Notes: generated by a model from the sequence alone, not told the origin. 64,000 nt of DNA from an uncultured Clostridia bacterium (GCA_946613955.1 CAMOGC010000001.1:3287-67286), one strand, 5' to 3'. Positions 35,291 through 44,236 are shown, numbered from the stretch's first letter. Made by a program: numbers and translations.

Positions 35291-36166
35291 TTGTTTGAAG
35301 GATACCAGATCATCCCCGGAGCGGAGATGAGGGACTATACCACCCTGAAGCTGGGAGGCCCCGTGGACTGGCTGGCGCTTCCCGCTTCGGCCGAGGATGT
35401 GGCCGGGCTTTTCCGCGAGGCAGAAAAAAACCGGCTTCCGGTTACGGTGATCGGTCATGGAAGCAACCTGCTGGTGCTCGACGGTGGGATACGGGGACTT
35501 GTCATCCGAATGGGCCGCGGCATGAACCGGATTCGGACGGAAGGGAACGTTCTTCGGGCCCAGGCGGGCGCCATGATGTCGGCCGTCGCGGCCGAGGCGG
35601 CGGATCGGGGATTGACGGGGCTGGAATTTGCCTCCGGCATTCCCGGAACGGTCGGAGGCGGGGCCGTTATGAACGCCGGAGCCTACGGAGGAGAGATGGC
35701 ACAGGTGATTTCCTCGGTAACGGGCGTGCTTCCCGGCGGGCAATTCCTCACTCTGAACCGGGAGCAGCTGGCCTTTGGCTACCGGCGATCCGCCATTCCG
35801 GAGATCGGAATGACGGTCACGGAAGTTGTTTTTGAGCTGACCCCGGGGATTCCGGAAGCGATCCGCGCAAAGATGGGGGAACTGAACCGGCAGCGCGCCG
35901 AGAAACAGCCCCTGGATGCCCACAGCGCCGGAAGTACCTTTAAGAGACCGGAGGGAGCTTTCGCCGCGGCGCTGATCGACCAGTGCGGCCTGAAGGGATA
36001 CAGGATCGGCGGCGCCATGGTGAGCACGAAACACGCGGGCTTTCTGATCAGCGACGGAGGAACGGCAAAGGATTTTCTCGAACTCATCCGGACGGTTCAG
36101 CGGATTGTCGCGGAGCGCACCGGTGTTTCCCTGGAGCCTGAAATCAGGATTATTGGAGAAGAATAA
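35291..36166 (+). CDS. murB: UDP-N-acetylenolpyruvoylglucosamine reductase
   Basis: A 291-residue FAD enzyme that makes UDP-MurNAc in peptidoglycan synthesis. FAD-binding segments IGHGSNLLV and GIPGTVGGGAVMNAGAYGGEM, the proton donor Ser215 in AGSTFKRP and the C-terminal LEPEIRIIG glutamate are all present (type II, no extra loop). The start is taken as TTG 35291, 10 bases after AAAGGAGG; the frame stays open to 35177 but that part reads as leader (Gly/Arg-rich, no ribosome site). The stop overlaps the rapZ ATG by 1 bp. Confidence 0.95.
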   Translation: MFEGYQIIPGAEMRDYTTLKLGGPVDWLALPASAEDVAGLFREAEKNRLPVTVIGHGSNLLVLDGGIRGLVIRMGRGMNRIRTEGNVLRAQAGAMMSAVAAEAADRGLTGLEFASGIPGTVGGGAVMNAGAYGGEMAQVISSVTGVLPGGQFLTLNREQLAFGYRRSAIPEIGMTVTEVVFELTPGIPEAIRAKMGELNRQRAEKQPLDAHSAGSTFKRPEGAFAAALIDQCGLKGYRIGGAMVSTKHAGFLISDGGTAKDFLELIRTVQRIVAERTGVSLEPEIRIIGEE

Positions 36167-37071
36167 TGAGATATTTGATCGTTACGGGTCAGAGCGGCGC
36201 CGGAAAAACCGCCTGCGTCCATTATCTGGAGGATCGGGGCTGCTTCTGCGTAGACAATATTCCGCCCATGATGATTCCAAAGCTGGTCGAGGCCTTTAAC
36301 ACAACGCCTCTTCGGCAGACTACCGTCGCCATCGGCGTCGACGTTCGCAGCGGAGAGTTTTTTGATGCCGATGCCGTGGCCCGGCTGATCGCCGACCTGC
36401 GAAAGATGGGCAACCGGATCGATATCATTTTCATGGAAGCCAGCGACGAGACGCTTCTGAATCGCTATAAGGAAAGCCGCCGGGATCATCCGCTGACCCA
36501 GGAAGGTCTGACGCTGATGGAGGCGATCACGGAGGAGCGAACCCGGCTGCAGCCCCTGCGGGAGACGGCCAATTTCGTCGTGGATACCACAGGACTGCGG
36601 GCGAGGGCCATGGCCGGCCTGCTGAAAAAAACGCTGGGAGAGCTGACGGATGAAAACGCCGCCGTTCTCCGGGCGGAGGTCATGAGCTTCGGCTTCAAAA
36701 GAGGCCTTCCCAGGCAGGCGGATCTGGTGGTGGACGTCCGCTTCCTGCCCAATCCCTTCTATATTGAGGAGCTGCGGGAGCACAGCGGGATGGATGAGGA
36801 TGTTCGCTCCTTCGTAATGGAAAATCCGGTTACGAAAGAATTCATGGCCCGATGGCAGGAAATGCTGGCTTTTCTGATTCCCCATTATCATGACGAGGGA
36901 AAACAGAGGCTGGTTATCGGCGTGGGCTGTACCGGCGGCGCTCACCGATCCGTTGCCATCGCGGAGGCGATCGGTTCCTGGCTGCGGGAACAGGGCGTTC
37001 CCACCGAAATCAGCCACCGGGATCTGCACCTGGAACAGGCCCGCTGGACCACGCCCATTGAGGAAGGATAA
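36166..37071 (+). CDS. rapZ: RapZ/YvcJ nucleotide-binding protein
   Basis: A 301-residue P-loop protein with GQSGAGKT (8-15) and the family C-terminus (VDVRFLPNPFY, GCTGGAHRSVAIAE). In E. coli RapZ steers RNase E to the GlmZ sRNA; in Firmicutes the YvcJ form binds GTP and affects competence and cell-wall functions. The position between murB and whiA (usually rapZ-yvcK-whiA) is a Gram-positive hallmark; yvcK is absent here. Starts on the last base of murB and is followed by whiA after 1 bp, so the three are one operon. Confidence 0.95.
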   Translation: MRYLIVTGQSGAGKTACVHYLEDRGCFCVDNIPPMMIPKLVEAFNTTPLRQTTVAIGVDVRSGEFFDADAVARLIADLRKMGNRIDIIFMEASDETLLNRYKESRRDHPLTQEGLTLMEAITEERTRLQPLRETANFVVDTTGLRARAMAGLLKKTLGELTDENAAVLRAEVMSFGFKRGLPRQADLVVDVRFLPNPFYIEELREHSGMDEDVRSFVMENPVTKEFMARWQEMLAFLIPHYHDEGKQRLVIGVGCTGGAHRSVAIAEAIGSWLREQGVPTEISHRDLHLEQARWTTPIEEG

Positions 37072-37072
37072 G

Positions 37073-38032
37073 ATGGCGCGGGACGAGGTTCAGAGCTTTG
37101 CGGAAAGCGTCCGGGCGGAGCTGGTTCGGCAGCCCATGGGGAAAAGCTGCTGTATGCTCAGCGAAATCGGCGCCCTGACCCAGACATCCGGGCATCTTTC
37201 CCTGCGGGGAGGCGGGCGAATCGCGGTCAGCTGGCGCCTGGAACATACCGGAACCGCACGCCGTCTTTTTCAGCTTCTTCGAAAACGCCTGGAGGTCAGC
37301 CCCACCCTTCACTATACCCTTTCTTCCCGGTTGGGCGGGCAACGCACGTGGGTGCTGACGCTGGGCGAGGAGGATTCCCGGACCCTGCTGGCGGCGCTGC
37401 ATATGGCGGAGCCGGAGGCGGACGGGGGCCTGACGCTGAAGAGGACGGTTCCCCGGCATCCCATGACCCGCCAGTGCTGCCGAAGGGCTTTTCTGCGAGG
37501 AGCCTTTCTGGGGGCGGGAACCGTCAGCAGCCCGGAAAAGGCCTATCATCTGGAATGGAGCGCCGAGGACGAACGCTTGCCGGAAACCCTGCGGAGGCTT
37601 CTGGAAAAAAGCGGACTGCCCTATCATGAATATATCCGGAAAAGCCGCCGGGTCGTCTATCTGAAGGGTGCCCAGCAGATCGTGGACGTGCTTGCGATGA
37701 TGGGGGCGGGAGGCAGCGTGCTGCGGATGGAAAACACCCGTATTCAAAAGCAGCTGCGCCTTTCAGCGGCCCGGGCGGCCAACTGCGATGAGCATAACAG
37801 CGAGCGGATGCTCGACGCGGCGGAGAGGCAGGCGTCCGCCTGCCGAAATATTTCTCTGCGGCTGGGACTGTTTACGCTTCCGCCGGCCTTGCGGGAAACG
37901 GCGCGTATTCGGATGGAAAACCCCGAGCTGTCCCTGGCGGAAATCGGGGAAAGGCTTCAGCCGCCCGTCAGCAAAGGCGCCGTTAACCATCGGATGCGCC
38001 GGCTGATGGAGATCGCGGAGGAACTGGAATGA
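37073..38032 (+). CDS. whiA: WhiA DNA-binding protein
   Basis: A 319-residue WhiA protein: a degenerate LAGLIDADG-homing-endonuclease-like N-terminal part (about 15-200, with CCRRAFLRGAFLGAGTVSSPEKAYHLE) joined to a C-terminal helix-turn-helix (ELSLAEIGERLQPPVSKGAVNHRMRRL). In Firmicutes it influences cell division and chromosome segregation; in actinobacteria sporulation. ATG 37073 lies 1 bp after the rapZ stop with AGGAAGGA inside the rapZ end. Overlaps the next gene by 4 bp (ATGA). Confidence 0.95.
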   Translation: MARDEVQSFAESVRAELVRQPMGKSCCMLSEIGALTQTSGHLSLRGGGRIAVSWRLEHTGTARRLFQLLRKRLEVSPTLHYTLSSRLGGQRTWVLTLGEEDSRTLLAALHMAEPEADGGLTLKRTVPRHPMTRQCCRRAFLRGAFLGAGTVSSPEKAYHLEWSAEDERLPETLRRLLEKSGLPYHEYIRKSRRVVYLKGAQQIVDVLAMMGAGGSVLRMENTRIQKQLRLSAARAANCDEHNSERMLDAAERQASACRNISLRLGLFTLPPALRETARIRMENPELSLAEIGERLQPPVSKGAVNHRMRRLMEIAEELE

Positions 38033-40017
38033 CGGGAATACTGCTTTCGCTGGGTTATTTGCTTGCCTTCGAGGCGCTGGGGGTGACCGGCGCCCGCTTT
38101 TTGCTGCCCCGCCGGCGCCCGCTGGATCGGCTTTGGCTGGGGCTTTGTCTCGGGCTGCTGGAGGAAATGACGCTGCCCGCGTTGTTCGCCTTCGCCTTTT
38201 CCTTTGGCGCCGCGGCGCACGCTCTGGCCCTGGGAACGGGGGCGGCGCTGACCGCCGTCCTTTATTTCGCGAGAGACCGGAGGCCTCTCCGCCCCTGGGA
38301 TGGGGAGGAATCCGCTCTGCTGAAACAGATGCTGCTTCTTGGTGTCCCCTTTGCTCTGCTTGGCGGCTATCTTCAGTACACCCATACCCTTCGCCCGGAC
38401 GCGGAGGGCGCGCTGTACGTAGGCCAGAGCACATACGGGGATTTGCCCATGCATCTGAGCTTTATTACAGGGCTGGTGGGGAAGCGCTTCCCCGCGGATT
38501 ACCCCTTCTATCCAGGACACAGACTCAGCTATCCATTCCTGTCCGACTCCCTCAGTTCGACCTTTTATATGATGGGATGCAGCCTGCAGGCGGCGGTCAT
38601 TCTTCCGGGAACCTGGATGATGATCCTGTGTCTGATGGGCGTGATGATTCTGGGGCGGGAGATGACCGTCGGGAAAAGAACGGTTCTTTTGGCCGCGCTG
38701 CTCTTTTTTCTGAACGGGGGATTGGGCTTCCTTTATGATTTTGATCAGGCGGCGGGATTTGACAGCCAGGGCCGGCTGAAAGTGCTCGGACGGCTGCGGA
38801 CGATCATGGAAGGTTTTTACAAAACGCCAACAAATCAGCCGGAACCCAATAACCTTCGATGGAGCAATGTGATCTGCGACCTGATGATTCCCCAAAGGAC
38901 GCTGCTGGGCGGATGGTGCATGGTGATTCCCTGCTTTTATCTGCTGGAAACCGTCTTCCGGCCCGACAGGCGGGACCCGGAGACCGGGTGGCGGGGAGAA
39001 ATCCTGCTGGGCTTCTGGGCGGGCGCGCTTCCCCTGATTCATACCCACAGCTTTCTGGCCCTGGGGCTGAGCTCCCTGGGGGTCATGGCGTACGACCTGA
39101 TTCACGGCGACCGGGAACACGGGCGAAGCAGAGGGGAGATTCTCGGACGATACGCGGTTTACGGCGCCCTGGCCGCGGCGCTGGCCATTCCCCAGCTGAT
39201 CGGCTTTACCTTTGCCCAGGCTTTCCAGCGCGGGCAGGGGCACAGCTTCCTTTCCTTCCAGTTCAATTGGGTCAATAATCCCTCCGGCCGGGGAATGCGC
39301 GATTTTTATCTCTGGTTCTACATCAAGAATATCGGGCTTCCCTTCCTTGCGATGCTCTTTGCCCTGATCGAGCGGGACAGGAAGCAGCGGAGGATTTTCA
39401 GCGCCATGCTGCCGATTATCCTGGCGGCGGAGCTGATCCGCTTTCAGCCCAATGAGTATGACAACAATAAGCTCCTTTACCTGGCCTGGCTGATGGGATG
39501 CATGATTGTCAGCAACTGGGCGTCCATGATCTGGCGCCGCCTCAAAGGGCTGCGGGCCCGGGGAGCGATGGCCGCGGCCGCGGCGCTGATCTGTTTCCTC
39601 AGCCCGGTCCTGACCATCGCGCGGGAATGCGTTTCCAGCTATCAGGCCTTCGGGCCGGAGGCTGCGGCCGCCGGCGCGTTTGCCCGGGATCATACGGAAC
39701 GGGACGCGGTTTTCCTGACGGGCACACAGCACCTCAATCCCGTGTGCGCCCTGGGCGGGCGCACCGTTGTCTGCGGCCCGGATCTGTGGCTGTACTGGCA
39801 TGGGTTCGATACCGACGAACGAAAAATCGACATCATGCTCTTCTATGAGGATCCGGAGGCCTATCCGGAAATCCTGACCAAATACGGCGTGGATTACATC
39901 TACGTTTCCTCTTATGAACGAAGTGAATACGCGGTGGATGAGCCGGCGCTGCGCAGGGCATATCCCACAGTGTTCGAAAACAGCGAGGCCACGGTATACC
40001 GGGTCCCGGAAGGATAA
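38029..40017 (+). CDS. Large polytopic membrane protein, GT-C-glycosyltransferase-like
   Basis: A 662-residue protein with about twelve membrane helices and a C-terminal soluble domain (about 545-662). An extracytoplasmic loop after the third or fourth helix carries GDLPMHLSFITGLVGKRFPADYPFYPGHRLSYPFLSD segments in pieces that resemble the acidic first loop of GT-C lipid-sugar-dependent glycosyltransferases. No named family is certain. Its start overlaps whiA by 4 bp, so it is a late gene of the murB operon, which suggests a cell-envelope polymer as substrate; that is inference. Confidence 0.75.
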   Translation: MTGILLSLGYLLAFEALGVTGARFLLPRRRPLDRLWLGLCLGLLEEMTLPALFAFAFSFGAAAHALALGTGAALTAVLYFARDRRPLRPWDGEESALLKQMLLLGVPFALLGGYLQYTHTLRPDAEGALYVGQSTYGDLPMHLSFITGLVGKRFPADYPFYPGHRLSYPFLSDSLSSTFYMMGCSLQAAVILPGTWMMILCLMGVMILGREMTVGKRTVLLAALLFFLNGGLGFLYDFDQAAGFDSQGRLKVLGRLRTIMEGFYKTPTNQPEPNNLRWSNVICDLMIPQRTLLGGWCMVIPCFYLLETVFRPDRRDPETGWRGEILLGFWAGALPLIHTHSFLALGLSSLGVMAYDLIHGDREHGRSRGEILGRYAVYGALAAALAIPQLIGFTFAQAFQRGQGHSFLSFQFNWVNNPSGRGMRDFYLWFYIKNIGLPFLAMLFALIERDRKQRRIFSAMLPIILAAELIRFQPNEYDNNKLLYLAWLMGCMIVSNWASMIWRRLKGLRARGAMAAAAALICFLSPVLTIARECVSSYQAFGPEAAAAGAFARDHTERDAVFLTGTQHLNPVCALGGRTVVCGPDLWLYWHGFDTDERKIDIMLFYEDPEAYPEILTKYGVDYIYVSSYERSEYAVDEPALRRAYPTVFENSEATVYRVPEG

Positions 40018-40038
40018 GCGTTTCCCGCCGGCGATGAT

Positions 40039-40067
40039 TTGACGATTCAGGGGAAAGAGCGTATAAT
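40039..40067 (+). promoter_or_regulatory. Promoter of the CofE-like operon
   Basis: TTGACG (40039-40044), 17 bp, perfect TATAAT (40062-40067), 31 bp before the gene. Confidence 0.8.
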
Positions 40068-40098
40068 CACTGCGATTTACCGCTTGGGAGGTAGGATT

Positions 40099-40851
40099 AT
40101 GGGCATTATTCCATCCCGCAATCTGGAAGAACAAAGGCGCGAGAAAAACGGCATCGTATACTTTGACCGGGGCACGCTGACCGGGAGGAACGGTCGGAAA
40201 TATGACCGGTTTGCCATCCAGACCCATTTTGTCGAAGTGGGGGAGGATCAGGCGGAGCTGGTTCGGAAATACGTGATGCCGCTGTATGAAAAGGGTGACC
40301 TGCTTTCCTTTGGCGCAAAGGTCATGGCCATGTGCACGAAAAACGTCAAAACACGGGAGGAAGTCAAACCCGGGTTCTGGGCGAATCATCTTTGGAAGTT
40401 TGCCGGAATCAATACCACCGGCGTCGGTATGCACGAGCCCTACAAGCTCCAGCTGGTGATCGACATGTGCGGACTGCCCAGGGTGCTCCTGGCCGCGTTT
40501 GTCAGCGCGGTGACCCGTCCTTTCGGCGTTCACGGGCTGTTTTACAAGATCTGCGGGCAGGGAGTCGGCGGCATTGACGGGTTTTATTTCCGCTCCAGCT
40601 TCGACAGGTACAAGCAGATGGCGCTGATTAATCCGCCGAACCCCGTGGAGCTTTGCAACCAGCTGGAAAAGGATACGGGAATCCCGGTGGTGCTGATGGA
40701 CGCCAACGATCTGGAACAGAATCAGCTTGGGAAATGTGATGATTTTCCGCTGACGGACGAAGAAATACAGGACGCGATGGCCGATAATCCATCCGGACAG
40801 GGGGATGAGCTGACGCCCCTGATTCTGATCCGCCCGCTGAAAGAAAAATGA
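40099..40851 (+). CDS. CofE-like (F420-0:glutamate ligase family) protein
   Basis: A 250-residue protein of the F420 ligase (CofE) fold. In F420 producers CofE adds glutamate to coenzyme F420-0; many clostridia encode homologues without making F420. ATHFVEVGEDQAELVRKYV-type start and RPFGVHGLFYKICGQGVGGIDGFY, GIPVVLMDANDLEQNQLG are the recognisable segments. ATG 40099 has GGGAGGT upstream. It overlaps the DUF1643 gene by 4 bp. No other F420 gene is in the window, so the substrate is probably not F420. Confidence 0.82.
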   Translation: MGIIPSRNLEEQRREKNGIVYFDRGTLTGRNGRKYDRFAIQTHFVEVGEDQAELVRKYVMPLYEKGDLLSFGAKVMAMCTKNVKTREEVKPGFWANHLWKFAGINTTGVGMHEPYKLQLVIDMCGLPRVLLAAFVSAVTRPFGVHGLFYKICGQGVGGIDGFYFRSSFDRYKQMALINPPNPVELCNQLEKDTGIPVVLMDANDLEQNQLGKCDDFPLTDEEIQDAMADNPSGQGDELTPLILIRPLKEK

Positions 40852-41528
40852 GACACGTGCCCGTTCAGGATACGGCAGGGATTCGGATTCTGTCCTTTGA
40901 GGAAGCGCTGAAGCCGACGAACGAAGGCTATAACCGGGAGGAATGGATCTATGTGCCGGATCATTACGATGAATACCGCTATATTCTCGGGACCCGGGGG
41001 GAAAAACCGCTGATCTGCATCGGGGTCAATCCTTCCACGGCGGTACCCGGGCGGCTGGACAACACCCTGAAGAGCGCCGAGCGGATCGCTCTGCATAACG
41101 GCTTTGACAGCTTTATCATGTTTAATGTTTACGCGCAGCGGGCCACCCGTCCGGAGGACATGGACAGAGAAATGAATCCCCGCCTCCACGAGGAGAACAT
41201 GAAAGCTTTCCGGTGGATGCTGGCCCGGAGCGGCGCGGCGCCGGTGCTCTGGGCCGCGTGGGGCGCGGTGATCGAAAAACGCTCCTATCTGCCCGGGTGC
41301 GTTCGGGACATGGCCGCCGCGGGGCAGGAAGCGGGCGCCGTGTGGGTGACCGCGGGCGCCAGAAGCCGCGCGGGACACCCGCATCATCCGCTCTATCTGC
41401 GGAAGGATGCTCCGCTCGATCCCTTTGACGACCTGGAAGGCTATCTGCTTTCTCTGGAGCGGAAAAAGGTCGGGAAAACAGAAAGAACTGCCTGTGAGAA
41501 AGAAGGAGGGCGGCATGGAAGCGAATAA
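40848..41528 (+). CDS. DUF1643 protein
   Basis: A 226-residue cytoplasmic protein of the DUF1643 family, without assigned activity. Family marks are CIGVNPSTAVPGRLDNTLKS (about 58-77), FDSFIMFNVYAQRATRP, VLWAAWGAVIEKR and GHPHHPLYL. It is coupled to the CofE-like gene upstream (4-bp overlap) and overlaps the glycosyltransferase gene downstream by 14 bp, whose ribosome site lies in its last codons. Beyond about residue 205 the sequence is polar and probably unstructured. Confidence 0.85.
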   Translation: MRHVPVQDTAGIRILSFEEALKPTNEGYNREEWIYVPDHYDEYRYILGTRGEKPLICIGVNPSTAVPGRLDNTLKSAERIALHNGFDSFIMFNVYAQRATRPEDMDREMNPRLHEENMKAFRWMLARSGAAPVLWAAWGAVIEKRSYLPGCVRDMAAAGQEAGAVWVTAGARSRAGHPHHPLYLRKDAPLDPFDDLEGYLLSLERKKVGKTERTACEKEGGRHGSE

Positions 41529-42630
41529 GGCACTGCAGGACGCGGTCATCCTGATTCCGTCCCTGGAGCCGGATGAAAGGCTGCCCCGCTATGTTCAGAC
41601 ACTGGCGGACAGCGGTTTTGGCCATCTTGTGATCGTGGATGATGGTTCCGGCGCTCCCAGCCAGGAGATTTTTGACCGGATTGCCCGGATGGACGACCGG
41701 ATCCAGGTGCTGCATCATGAGGTGAACCGGGGAAAGGGCGTGGCCCTGAAAACCGGGTATCAATGGATCCGGGAACATCTCCCGGAGATCAGCGGCGTCA
41801 TTACCGCCGACGCGGACGGGCAGCATACGGTGAAGGACTGCATCCGCCTGGCGGAGGAGCTGGAAAAGGGAAAACGCGCGCTGTATCTGGGCAGCAGGGA
41901 TTTTAATCTGCCCCATGTTCCGCCCAAATCCCGTTTCGGGAACAAATGCACTTCCGTAGTTTTCAGGCTCTGCCACGGCGTCTGGCTTCCCGACACCCAG
42001 ACGGGCCTTCGCGCTTTCCGCCGGGAAGATCTGGACTTTATGATCGGGGTAGAGGGCGAACGCTACGAATATGAGATGAACGTCCTGATCCGGTGCGCCC
42101 GGGAAGGGCTGGAGATGATCCCGGTTCCGATCGAGACGGTTTATGAAAATGATAACGAAGGGACCCATTTCCATCCAATCCGGGATTCATGGCGGATTTA
42201 TAAGGTGATTCTGGGAAGCTTTTTCCGATACGTAGGCGCCTCCCTGTTCTGCACAGCGCTGGATCAGGGACTGGCGGCGGCGCTGCGGGAATGGCTGCTG
42301 CCCCTGGCGGGTTTCACCGGAGACGCCGCCATCATGACCAGCGGCTATATTGCCCGGGCGGTTTCCGCCGTGGTCAATTTCCTGCTGAACAAGAATCTGG
42401 TCTTCCGGGTGAAAAATGGAGCCAGGGGCGCGGCGATCCGCTATTTTGTGCTGGCGCTGGCGGCCATCACCGCTTCCAATCTGCTGGTTCAGGGGCTTGT
42501 GCGGCTCGGTATGGCCGCATGGCTGGCCAAGCTTCTGGTAGATACAGTGCTTTACTTTGTGAATTTCTACCTCCAGCAGCGCTGGGTCTTCCGGGAGACG
42601 CCCGCCGGAAATGAGGATCAAACGAGATGA
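41515..42630 (+). CDS. GT2 glycosyltransferase fused to a GtrA-like membrane domain
   Basis: A 371-residue fusion. The N-terminal GT2 domain (about 8-225) is of the polyprenyl-phosphate mannose/glucose synthase type, with LVIVDDGSG and the metal-binding ADADGQH. The C-terminal GtrA domain (about 235-360) has four helices, with FLLNKNLVFRV and NFYLQQRWVFR typical of the family. Such fusions make and move lipid-linked sugars for surface polymer decoration. ATG 41515 has AAGGAGGG upstream; it overlaps the DUF1643 gene by 14 bp and the Lgt-like gene by 4 bp. Confidence 0.92.
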   Translation: MEANKALQDAVILIPSLEPDERLPRYVQTLADSGFGHLVIVDDGSGAPSQEIFDRIARMDDRIQVLHHEVNRGKGVALKTGYQWIREHLPEISGVITADADGQHTVKDCIRLAEELEKGKRALYLGSRDFNLPHVPPKSRFGNKCTSVVFRLCHGVWLPDTQTGLRAFRREDLDFMIGVEGERYEYEMNVLIRCAREGLEMIPVPIETVYENDNEGTHFHPIRDSWRIYKVILGSFFRYVGASLFCTALDQGLAAALREWLLPLAGFTGDAAIMTSGYIARAVSAVVNFLLNKNLVFRVKNGARGAAIRYFVLALAAITASNLLVQGLVRLGMAAWLAKLLVDTVLYFVNFYLQQRWVFRETPAGNEDQTR

Positions 42631-43469
42631 GCGGACACAAAAAAGTGCTGCAGGCGGCGCTGGGAGTCATGCTGGCCGCTGGAGCCGCGCTGCTTTTCAG
42701 CAACAGCTTCTTTCCGGAAACCGGGGATGCCCTGGCATTTTTTGGCGGACTCCGGTTCTCTGTGATCGGCGCCGGTGCCGGCCTGAGCCTTCTGGTGCTC
42801 CTGCTCTTCGCGGGCGGGTGGATCGGAAGCCGGGGAAGACGCGACCCCGCGGGACAAAGCTTCCGGCGAACACTGGATGGCTTGGGGTTTGGCCTGCTGC
42901 CCGCGACTGGCTTTTGGAAGGTTTTTGAGCAAATGACGCCCCTGGGAGAGGGAAAGCTTCTTCCCCGGGGCTGGCCGGCGATCGGCGGACTGACCGGAGA
43001 GGGAAGGTTTTTGCCCTGCCGGACAGAGGCAGTGCTTGCGATCCTGCTTTTTGCGGCGGTTCTGGTCTGGCTGGGGATCCGGAAGGAAACGCTGCCGGAC
43101 ATGGGGGATCTGATGGGAACCTCCGCGGTGCTGTGGGGAGCGGTCAGACAGGTCACAGAGGGCTTTCGAGCAAACCCTGTCGCCCTTTCCGGAGATGAAC
43201 CGCTTTTCATCTGGCTGGCGCCTCTGTCCATGGCGGCCGTGGCGATCGCGTGGACCCTTCGGGCAGCCAAGCGGCCAGAAAACCGGACGACCGTCTGGGT
43301 TTGTCCGATTCTCTTTCTTTCCGCCGCGGCCCTGCTCATGCTGATCCGAAAGGGGGTTCTTCCGCTGAGAAATGAGGCGGCGGAGCTGTTTGTGATGTCC
43401 CTGGCCGCAGGGACGGAAGCCCTGGCGGTGCTGCTGCTGGGAAGGGCTGGCAGGAAAAGAAACACATAA
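42627..43469 (+). CDS. Lgt-like membrane protein, shortened and lacking the HGG motif
   Basis: A 280-residue membrane protein with about seven helices. GAVRQVTEGFR (171-181) matches the GxxRxxxExxR signature near the end of prolipoprotein diacylglyceryl transferase (Lgt), and GGLRFSVIGAGAG (40-52) aligns with the GGMSFHGG region but has no histidine. The N-terminal part is about 50 residues shorter than in Lgt. It is therefore a distant relative, not a working Lgt by known criteria. A second relative is at 45761-46714. Overlaps the GT2-GtrA gene by 4 bp, so it acts with surface glycan genes. Confidence 0.6.
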   Translation: MSGHKKVLQAALGVMLAAGAALLFSNSFFPETGDALAFFGGLRFSVIGAGAGLSLLVLLLFAGGWIGSRGRRDPAGQSFRRTLDGLGFGLLPATGFWKVFEQMTPLGEGKLLPRGWPAIGGLTGEGRFLPCRTEAVLAILLFAAVLVWLGIRKETLPDMGDLMGTSAVLWGAVRQVTEGFRANPVALSGDEPLFIWLAPLSMAAVAIAWTLRAAKRPENRTTVWVCPILFLSAAALLMLIRKGVLPLRNEAAELFVMSLAAGTEALAVLLLGRAGRKRNT

Positions 43470-43470
43470 A

Positions 43471-43490
43471 AAAACCCCCGGAGGGGCTTT
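43471..43490 (-). terminator. Weak terminator serving the GNAT gene
   Basis: On the minus strand GCCCC-TCCG-GGGG followed by seven T. The stem is only 4-5 bp. Confidence 0.45.
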
Positions 43491-43510
43491 GGGATGGCTT
43501 TCGTGCTTCG

Positions 43511-43972
43511 TCAGATTTCCGCGGGGGCGCTTCGGTTGGGGCATTCGGCCTTCCGACAGCTTTTGCAGGCGTCCAATTGGATCCGGTCTCCGGGCAGAAC
43601 CATTTCTACATCCTCTTCCCCGCGATGGGCCTCCTGAAAGCCCAGGCGGGCAAAGAAACCGGAAACCGATTCCGGACAGCGCAGCCGGATCTCCCGCGCG
43701 AAATGGCTCTGGGCCTTAAAAAGCAGGAGACGCAGCACCAGATCGCCCAGACGACGGCCCCGCTTTTCGGATAGCACGCCGAGATCGCCCAGCCAGAAGC
43801 TTCCGTCCTTCCACCAAAGCCGCCCCGCGGCGGCCGGAACACCATCCTCATAAACGATCACGTTTTGACTTTCCGCGTCCAGACTGTCCTCCCCGCGGCC
43901 AAAGACCGCCCGACGGACGGACAGCGGCTCGGCCAGATCCGTCCCCTGGGGAAACCACTTGCCCTGAATCAT
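43511..43972 (-). CDS. GNAT-family N-acetyltransferase
   Basis: A 153-residue GNAT protein. GRLWWKDGSFWLGDLGVLSEKRGRRLGDLVLRLLL contains the acetyl-CoA-binding pattern (RGRRLGD), and FARLGFQEA is the usual C-terminal turn. A cysteine cluster CKSCRKAEC at the extreme C-terminus (about 140-148) is an unusual addition and may bind a metal. The ATG at 43972 has AGGTGA upstream; a TTG two codons earlier is possible. Substrate unknown. Convergent with the Lgt-like gene and divergent from the DUF896 gene, whose start is 33 bp away. Confidence 0.85.
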   Translation of the reverse strand: MIQGKWFPQGTDLAEPLSVRRAVFGRGEDSLDAESQNVIVYEDGVPAAAGRLWWKDGSFWLGDLGVLSEKRGRRLGDLVLRLLLFKAQSHFAREIRLRCPESVSGFFARLGFQEAHRGEEDVEMVLPGDRIQLDACKSCRKAECPNRSAPAEI

Positions 43973-44005
43973 ATTCAATCACCTCATAAGCAGAAGGAGT
44001 ATCAC

Positions 44006-44221
44006 ATGGAAAAGGAAAAAATCAACCGCATCAACGAGCTGGCCAGAAAGAAAAAGGAAGGAAGCATCACGCAGGAGGAGCAGGAGGAACACGAGGCCCT
44101 CCGAAAGGAATACATTACGGGCTTTCGGGAAAACCTGCGCCAGATTTTGGACAACACGGTGATCCAGCATCCCGACGGCTCGCGCACGAAGCTGCGGCGG
44201 AAAGAACCAGCGGAATCATAG
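44006..44221 (+). CDS. DUF896 (YnzC-like) small protein
   Basis: A 71-residue cytoplasmic protein. EKINRINELARKKKEGSIT is the helical hairpin of DUF896/YnzC proteins, and EEHEALRKEYITGFRENLR the next helix; the B. subtilis member is induced by DNA damage. ATG 44006 has GAAGGAG just upstream. Confidence 0.92.
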   Translation: MEKEKINRINELARKKKEGSITQEEQEEHEALRKEYITGFRENLRQILDNTVIQHPDGSRTKLRRKEPAES

Positions 44222-44236
44222 AACGGAAAGCCACGC

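Noticed and set aside
37957..40533. 858-codon minus-strand open frame opposite whiA and the GT-C-like gene
   Set aside because: Low-complexity, His/Gln/Gly-rich translation without motifs, covering two genes with clear homology or membrane character on the plus strand.
42627..43469. Annotation as a functional prolipoprotein diacylglyceryl transferase
   Set aside because: The HGG motif is missing and the N-terminal region is shortened, so only an Lgt-like call is supported.
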